Part shown: one piece after another, positions 1-4,960 of the stretch
How the letters are laid out: the number at the start of each line of letters is the position of its first letter
How positions within the stretch are numbered: the stretch's first letter is position 1
Origin: Deltaproteobacteria bacterium
Lineage (GTDB): Bacteria; Myxococcota_A; Polyangia; JAAYKL01
Assembly (NCBI GenBank): GCA_011389755.1
Contig: JAABTR010000353.1
Span: 1 to 9,710 of the forward strand
Length of the DNA: 9,710 nucleotides
Direction: 5' to 3'
Translations under genes and position numbers: made by a program
The notes under the pieces: generated by a model
What the model was told of the DNA's origin: nothing
The model's input: the letters and a program-made list of their open reading frames with translations, nothing else
Database searches by the model: none

Positions 1-225
1 CAACCGCAGGTCGATCCGCCCGCCGACCTGGAGGCCGATGACGTCGACACCGAGGCGCCGCCCCTGCGAAGCCAGGTCGAGACCGTACTGAGGGCACCGG
101 GTCTCTATGAGGACGACCAGGGCCACGCGATGTCCGGCGCGCTTCAAGGCGCCCGCAGACGACAGCAGCGACTTCTCCGCTCCTGCCATCTGCCCCGGTG
201 CGATCACGTTCATCACGGTCAGCAT
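1..225 (-). CDS. Glycosyltransferase, GT4-like, N-terminal fragment (runs off left edge)
   Basis: The reverse strand reads open from about position 237 to the window edge with no stop. It encodes roughly 75 residues that begin a GT-B fold: a hydrophobic first strand (TVMNVIAP), the loop GQMAGAEKSLL that matches the donor/acceptor loop (G-x-x-x-G-[GA]-E) of GT4-family enzymes, a helix, then a second strand (HRVALVVLI). Such enzymes move a sugar from a nucleotide-sugar to a lipid-linked or polymer acceptor on the cytoplasmic side of the inner membrane. The start is uncertain: ATG at 225, ATG at 213 and GTG at 237 are all in frame. GTG 237 has a G-run about 8 nt upstream; ATG 225 gives the usual short N-terminal lead. 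The gene follows the glycosyltransferase at 256-1374 by 18-30 bp in the same direction, so the two are probably co-transcribed. Donor and acceptor sugars cannot be told because the C-terminal nucleotide-binding domain lies outside the window. Confidence 0.8.
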   Translation of the reverse strand, partial: MLTVMNVIAPGQMAGAEKSLLSSAGALKRAGHRVALVVLIETRCPQYGLDLASQGRRLGVDVIGLQVGGRIDLRL

Positions 226-255
226 CCTGTCTGTCACGTCGAGCACCCCCGCTTT

Positions 256-1374
256 CTACGTTCCGCTTTCGACCTCGTCGCCGAGCCACCGATAGAGCCG
301 CTCGTAGTCCTTTGCCATCCGCGCCACCGAGTGCTCGCCTTCGACGATCTCCTTTCCTCTTCGCCCGTCTTCGGAAGCTCTTTGCGGCGCCGCCGCGTAC
401 TCTTCGAGAGCGCGCGCCATCGCCTCATAGTCGCCGGGTTCGACGAGGACTCCTCCCCCTTCGCCGAGCAGCCGGGGGACCTCGCCCACCGCGGTGGAGA
501 CAACCGGCAGCGACCGGGCCATCGCTTCGAGCAAAGACAGCGGCAGCCCCTCCCTGGTGCTGAACAGCGCGACCACGTCGAAACCCCAATAAAGGTCATC
601 TACGTCGTCTCTGTCACCGAGCAGCACCACCGAGCTCTCGAGCCGCGATGAAGCGATACATTCCCGAACCCTCTTCTCGTAATCACGGTCGAGGGCTCCG
701 CCAACCAGGACCAAAATCGTTCGCTCATGCGCTTGCTTGAACGCGGCGAAAGCCCGAATGAGCCCCAGCTGATCTTTCTCCACTGACAGGCGCGCCACGC
801 AGCCGACCACGTATGTCTCGTCACCTACGCCCCAAGCTCGCCGCACCCGGCCTCGGGTTTTTGCGTCTTTTTGGGGAACCCGGACGCCGTTACCGATAAC
901 CAGCGGGACGCGGCCGAACAGACCCGCTCGGTATCGGGCGATCTCGTCGGCGACGCAGACCACCGTGGCGCAGTGATCCATGGCGCGCCCCACCATGCGC
1001 AGACGGGCGCTGCCGTAGAGCTCGTGGCTGTGCTCGGTGTGCACGTGGGGCAGGCGGCAGAGCCGCGCCGGACAGCACCCGTAGATAAAAGGCCCCACGT
1101 GGTGGGTGTGGAGAATATCGAACTCGCCGCTGCGCAAGAGGCGGTGCACGGCCCGGGAGACCCGCCAGTCGGTGCCTTGTTTCGACGGCTCGTAAAACGT
1201 CTCCACGCCGGCGGCTTCGAAGCTCCTTTTCAGCGGTCCGTCTGACACATAAGCCATGACCGAGCTCTTCACATTTCGGGTGCTTAGAAATCCAGTCAAG
1301 CCCAGCACCATGCGTTCGAGCCCGCCTGTTTGAAAAAACTGCATGAGATGCAAAACGCGAACCGTTTCGTTCAT
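256..1374 (-). CDS. Glycosyltransferase family 4 (GT-B fold)
   Basis: A complete 372-residue protein, normal length for GT4. The N-terminal domain starts with strand VRVLHLMQFF and the glycine loop TGGLERM (residues 16-22). HTEHSH around 112-117 is a conserved acceptor-side segment, and NGV (162-164) marks the inter-domain linker. The C-terminal Glycos_transf_1 domain carries ARLSVEKDQ with R195 and K200 placed to hold the donor diphosphate, and the retaining-enzyme motif E275-x7-E283 in REGLPLSLLEAMA. There is no signal peptide or membrane span, so it should be a cytoplasmic or peripheral membrane enzyme transferring a sugar from an NDP-sugar. The start is supported by GAGG five bases upstream. 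The pattern TGGLER plus the HTEHSH region recalls sugar transferases found in exosortase/EPS clusters (TIGR03088-like), which is a resemblance from memory only. It is divergent from the lipoprotein gene and is probably the first gene of a glycosyltransferase operon that continues leftward. The specific sugar is unknown. Confidence 0.95.
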   Translation of the reverse strand: MNETVRVLHLMQFFQTGGLERMVLGLTGFLSTRNVKSSVMAYVSDGPLKRSFEAAGVETFYEPSKQGTDWRVSRAVHRLLRSGEFDILHTHHVGPFIYGCCPARLCRLPHVHTEHSHELYGSARLRMVGRAMDHCATVVCVADEIARYRAGLFGRVPLVIGNGVRVPQKDAKTRGRVRRAWGVGDETYVVGCVARLSVEKDQLGLIRAFAAFKQAHERTILVLVGGALDRDYEKRVRECIASSRLESSVVLLGDRDDVDDLYWGFDVVALFSTREGLPLSLLEAMARSLPVVSTAVGEVPRLLGEGGGVLVEPGDYEAMARALEEYAAAPQRASEDGRRGKEIVEGEHSVARMAKDYERLYRWLGDEVESGT

Positions 1375-1379
1375 AGCGG

Positions 1380-1383
1380 CCTC
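1380..1383 (-). promoter_or_regulatory. Shine-Dalgarno of the 256-1374 glycosyltransferase
   Basis: On the minus strand AAAAGAGG ends five bases before the ATG at 1374. This purine-rich site fits the anti-SD well and fixes the start of the glycosyltransferase. Confidence 0.75.
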
Positions 1384-1396
1384 TTTTCGTTGAAAG

Positions 1397-1419
1397 CCGA
1401 CTTCTTCGCCGAAAGTCGG
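1397..1419. repeat. Inverted repeat in the divergent glycosyltransferase/lipoprotein intergenic region
   Basis: CCGACTT (1397-1403) and AAGTCGG (1413-1419) are perfect 7-bp inverted arms separated by nine bases. The repeat lies in the 83-bp gap between two divergent start codons, 23 bp before the glycosyltransferase start and 39 bp before the lipoprotein start. It could be a regulator-binding site acting on both promoters, or an RNA hairpin in a leader. No T-run follows it, so a rho-independent terminator is unlikely. I found no convincing -35/-10 pair in this gap for either gene. Confidence 0.4.
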
Positions 1420-1457
1420 TGCATGATCCCCTCGGGCAACTTAAGTGTTGTAACGCC

Positions 1458-4400
1458 ATGAAACCACCAAAACGTTCAACGCCGCAGCGCAGGGTTCTTT
1501 TCCCGGCGCTTTTGTCCCTCACCGCCTGTTCGGCGCTCGGCCTTTGCAGCTCGAGCGCCCCCCAGCCGGGCGAGACCGAGCGCCGGGCCGAGGCCAAAAC
1601 CAAGGCGCCTTTGTCACCGGGCCCGATCCCCGACCCCTCCTTCGAGCACCCAAAGCCGCGGGATCGGTTCGGGCTCGTGTTCGCGCATTGGGACGGTTGG
1701 ACCTATGAGAGCGACGCCCGGTTCGAGGTCAGCCCCATCGCGCGCACCGGTCGCAGCTCCATTGTCATGGTGGGCGGAAACGCTCCGAAGATACGGATCT
1801 TCAAAAAGCTCGAGGAGCTGCCCCTTGGCCGGTATCGAATTAAGGCCTACATCCGCGGATTGGATATCCAGCCCCATCCCTACGATCGCTCTATCGAGTT
1901 CGCCTTTGACGGCCGGCACATGCCCCTCGGCAAGCACGGAGACTTCGGATGGACCCCGATCACCTTCGTGACCGATGTCACCGAAAAAAAACAGCAGCGC
2001 ACAGGTCCTTCCATCGGCCTGTTCTCACCCGGTCGGCTCTGGGTCGACGACGTGACCCTCGAGCGGGTCGGCGAGGACGTCCCGCTCACGCAGGCGCCGG
2101 TCCTCGGCCGACAAGCCGCCCCCATCGGCCCACCAAAACCCGTGGGCGAGAGCTTCAAGCGCTGCCCGGAGTGCGGCTACAAAAATCCCCGCCAGTCGAG
2201 CGCGTGTTACGCCTGCGGAGCCGAGCTCGTCTCCGAATCGAATGCGCGGACCACGCCAAAAGTTCGCAGGCTGACATCTTTCGAAAAAAACAACCCAGCC
2301 GCAGGCGGCGCGCTCTCGAGCAAACACGCCACCGACGGGCAACGCAGCCTGCGCATCGCCAGAGGCTACGCCCGCTTCGACGAGCCCCAAGACTGGAGCG
2401 GATACGACTTTCTCGAGATGGACGCCTTTGCCGAAGCGAAAGAACCTCTGAGCGTCCTCATCGAAATCCACGACAACAAGTCGGACGGATACTGGACCCG
2501 GGTCAATGTGCGCACCGTCCTGCCCCCGGGGCGAAGCCAGATCGCGCTCCCCATCGATCAGCTGTTCGTCGGAGAGAAATCCCGGCCGGGGCGCCCCCTC
2601 GATGCCCGCAACATCCGCAACGTGGTGATCTCCATCGACGACAAAAACTCGGGCGCGCTGTACCTCGACGACCTGCGGCTCGAGCGGGCCACCGAGCTCG
2701 CCAGCAAGAGCTTCGACGGCCTCTTAGCCTTCGACTTCGGAACGAGCTCCTCGCCCCTGATGCCCGGGTTCATTCGCATCGATCCCGGTGTGGTCTATTC
2801 CTCGGGGCGGGGCTACGGGCTCAAAGACGCCAAGATCTGGCGCACCTTCGACGCGCTGCAGCCCGAGCCGCTGTACCAGGACTTCATCTGCATCGAGAGA
2901 GGCGGACTGAGCGTCGATGTCCCAAACGGATCCTACGAGGTCTTCGTCAACATCGACAGCCCCTCTGAGTACTGGGGTTCCTTTCAAAAATACCGCGAGC
3001 GCCAGATCTTGGCCGAAGGGGAGACGGTGGTCTTCGAGAAGATGGGCTTTGACGACTTCAAGCGCAAGTACTTCCGTTTCTGGGACAAAGAGGCCCGCCC
3101 CGACGAGGACACGTTCGAGACGTATCAAGAACCCTACTTCGATGAAAAGCGCTTCTCGGTTCAGGTCAAAGACGGCCGGCTCGATCTGGAGATGCGCGGC
3201 GAGAACTGGGCGTGCAGCGTCTCGGCGGTGATCATCTATCCCACGGCGCGCGCGGACGCCGGCCGGGCCTTTCTCGAGGCGGTGCGCTCTTCGCGAAAAC
3301 GATACTTCGACATGAGCTTCAAAAAAATCCTGCGCAGGGCCTCGAGACCATCGCTGCCAGACTCGATCCCCAAGGGCTACCTCATGTTTTCACGCAGCCC
3401 TTCCGAGGACGTGCACCACAACGACGCGCCACTTACCCCGGAGATCGAGGCGCCGAGTCATGGTGAGAGCTACCCTGGGGACTTCGAGCCGCTCACCGTG
3501 AGCGTCTACCCGGTGCGGGACCTGGGCCGAGTCGAGGTCACCGCGGGGGATCTGACGAGCTCACACGGAGCGCGGCTGGCTGCCGACAACATCGCTGTGG
3601 GCTACGTCTCCTATCGTCTCAAGCGAAAAACCATGGACGGCTCGGTGTACTCGGTGGAGCCCCGACTCATCGTCCCGAGAAGCGAAATCCACGTCCGGGC
3701 CGGCACCACCCGGCGTTTCTGGCTCACCGCGTTCGTTCCCAAAGACACGCCGCCGGGGCTCTACGAAGGCTCGGTCACCATCGCCCCCGAGAAGGCGCCG
3801 CGCTCCGAGCACGCCATATCTCTGCGCGTCCACCCCGGCGCGCTCGATCCGCTGGACGTGCCGGCCGGGCCCTGGGGACACACCATCGACATCCCGTGGT
3901 TCGACGACGACGAACAAACGCGCCTGTGGAACAAGGCGCTGTCCGAGGTGTCCTTGTCAACGCTCGAGCGATCGGGCTTTACCACCTTCAGCGGGATGCC
4001 ATCGGTCCGACTCGAGGGCTGGGAGGGCGGGCGCCCCGTGCTCGACTTCGAACGCGCCGACGCACAGATGAAGCTTGCCAAGGAGGCCGGCTTCCACATG
4101 CCCATCGTCAACTACAACCGCCTGGGCGGTTTCGAACTCTACGGCGTCGACGAGGGGGCGCTGCGAGCCTCGGGGCTGAGGAGCTACCCGCGGCTCGTGC
4201 GCCGCCTCTTCGAGGACATCGACGCCCACGCGCGCAAAAAGGGTTGGCTGAAGGTCTACTGGAACCTGGGGGACGAGCCCATCGGCTCGGCCATCGAGCG
4301 GAGCATCAAAAACGTTAGGGCCTACCGCGACGCCTTTCCGAAAGCCGGGCCGATACCTTTTACCATCGCCACGAGTTACACCTCCAGCGGCCCGTTCTCG

Positions 4401-4928
4401 GACTCTAAGCACTTCGAGCTGGCCAAGCTGGTCGACCTGGCCAACCTGGCGGCTCACGACGAGAAAGCGGTGCGCAGGCTGCGCCAAAAGGACGTGGATT
4501 GGGGATTCTACAACGGCGGGACCCGCTGGACCTTCGGAGTCTACATGTACCGCGCTGCCAAGCGTTTCGGGATGAAGATGCGCCTCGACTGGCACTGGAA
4601 CATCTCCGCGGGCGATCCCTTCTACCCCCTCGACTGCCGCGAGGACGACTACGCCTGGGCCCAAAGCACCCCCGAAGGCGTGCTGATGCCGTCGGTGCGC
4701 TTCGAGCGCGAGCTTCGCGAAGGGATCGAGGACTACCGCATGCTCTTGACAGTCGATCGCCTCGCCCGGGAAAAAAAAGACGTAGAAGCTAAAAAACTCA
4801 TCGACTCCATCGTCGATAGCTTCGAGCTCGACGCCTCCTCCCGAAAGCTCCACTACAAAAAAGCTAAATGGGACCAGCTGCGCTCCGCCTTGACAGCCAC
4901 CATCAATCGCCTGCGCAGCGACGACTGA
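1458..4928 (+). CDS. Multimodular GH123/DUF4091-like glycoside hydrolase lipoprotein with internal zinc ribbon
   Basis: 1156 residues. I chose ATG 1458 over an in-frame GTG at 1419 because it begins a clean lipoprotein signal: basic n-region (KPPKRS...RR), short hydrophobic core, lipobox L21-T22-A23-C24 with Ser at +2 (outer-membrane sorting). No good Shine-Dalgarno precedes either start. Modules seen, approximate residues: 55-210 beta-sandwich ending in LWVDDVTLER, like carbohydrate-binding domains; 236-253 zinc ribbon (C236, C239, C250, C253); 273-411 second sandwich ending LYLDDLRLER; 426-596 malectin-like domain opening FDFGTSSSP; 665-795 beta-domain with YPGDFEPLTVSVYPVRDL, as at the front of GH123/DUF4091 proteins; 801-1095 barrel with NLGDEP (D939, E940) and late REGIEDYRML. 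GH123 enzymes are retaining N-acetyl-beta-galactosaminidases using an adjacent Asp-Glu pair and the substrate acetamido group; D939-E940 fits that pair. Activity here is inferred, since many DUF4091 proteins are uncharacterised. It is probably cotranscribed with the kinase 32 bp downstream. Confidence 0.85.
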   Translation: MKPPKRSTPQRRVLFPALLSLTACSALGLCSSSAPQPGETERRAEAKTKAPLSPGPIPDPSFEHPKPRDRFGLVFAHWDGWTYESDARFEVSPIARTGRSSIVMVGGNAPKIRIFKKLEELPLGRYRIKAYIRGLDIQPHPYDRSIEFAFDGRHMPLGKHGDFGWTPITFVTDVTEKKQQRTGPSIGLFSPGRLWVDDVTLERVGEDVPLTQAPVLGRQAAPIGPPKPVGESFKRCPECGYKNPRQSSACYACGAELVSESNARTTPKVRRLTSFEKNNPAAGGALSSKHATDGQRSLRIARGYARFDEPQDWSGYDFLEMDAFAEAKEPLSVLIEIHDNKSDGYWTRVNVRTVLPPGRSQIALPIDQLFVGEKSRPGRPLDARNIRNVVISIDDKNSGALYLDDLRLERATELASKSFDGLLAFDFGTSSSPLMPGFIRIDPGVVYSSGRGYGLKDAKIWRTFDALQPEPLYQDFICIERGGLSVDVPNGSYEVFVNIDSPSEYWGSFQKYRERQILAEGETVVFEKMGFDDFKRKYFRFWDKEARPDEDTFETYQEPYFDEKRFSVQVKDGRLDLEMRGENWACSVSAVIIYPTARADAGRAFLEAVRSSRKRYFDMSFKKILRRASRPSLPDSIPKGYLMFSRSPSEDVHHNDAPLTPEIEAPSHGESYPGDFEPLTVSVYPVRDLGRVEVTAGDLTSSHGARLAADNIAVGYVSYRLKRKTMDGSVYSVEPRLIVPRSEIHVRAGTTRRFWLTAFVPKDTPPGLYEGSVTIAPEKAPRSEHAISLRVHPGALDPLDVPAGPWGHTIDIPWFDDDEQTRLWNKALSEVSLSTLERSGFTTFSGMPSVRLEGWEGGRPVLDFERADAQMKLAKEAGFHMPIVNYNRLGGFELYGVDEGALRASGLRSYPRLVRRLFEDIDAHARKKGWLKVYWNLGDEPIGSAIERSIKNVRAYRDAFPKAGPIPFTIATSYTSSGPFSDSKHFELAKLVDLANLAAHDEKAVRRLRQKDVDWGFYNGGTRWTFGVYMYRAAKRFGMKMRLDWHWNISAGDPFYPLDCREDDYAWAQSTPEGVLMPSVRFERELREGIEDYRMLLTVDRLAREKKDVEAKKLIDSIVDSFELDASSRKLHYKKAKWDQLRSALTATINRLRSDD

Positions 4929-4951
4929 GACTCGGCGCAGGCAGGGCCGAA

Positions 4952-4956
4952 GAGGG
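4952..4956 (+). promoter_or_regulatory. Shine-Dalgarno of the hybrid histidine kinase
   Basis: GAGGG followed by four A residues precedes ATG 4961. It decides the start: the open frame extends upstream to 4868, into the lipoprotein gene, but that extension has no ribosome site and overlaps 61 bp of the preceding coding sequence. Confidence 0.75.
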
Positions 4957-4960
4957 AAAA

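Noticed and set aside
1419..1457. GTG start at 1419 extending the lipoprotein by 13 residues
   Set aside because: It has no ribosome site, would put the signal peptide's hydrophobic core too far from the N-terminus, and overlaps the inverted repeat; ATG 1458 gives a standard lipoprotein signal.
1949..2968. 339-codon open frame on the plus strand
   Set aside because: It is an out-of-frame shadow of the lipoprotein gene, very Arg/Pro-rich and without recognisable domains.
3957..4853. 298-codon open frame on the minus strand
   Set aside because: It is fully inside the lipoprotein gene on the opposite strand, shows no family motif, has Val/Gly/Ala-rich composition typical of antisense frames in GC-rich DNA, and the sense frame has clear GH123-like motifs.
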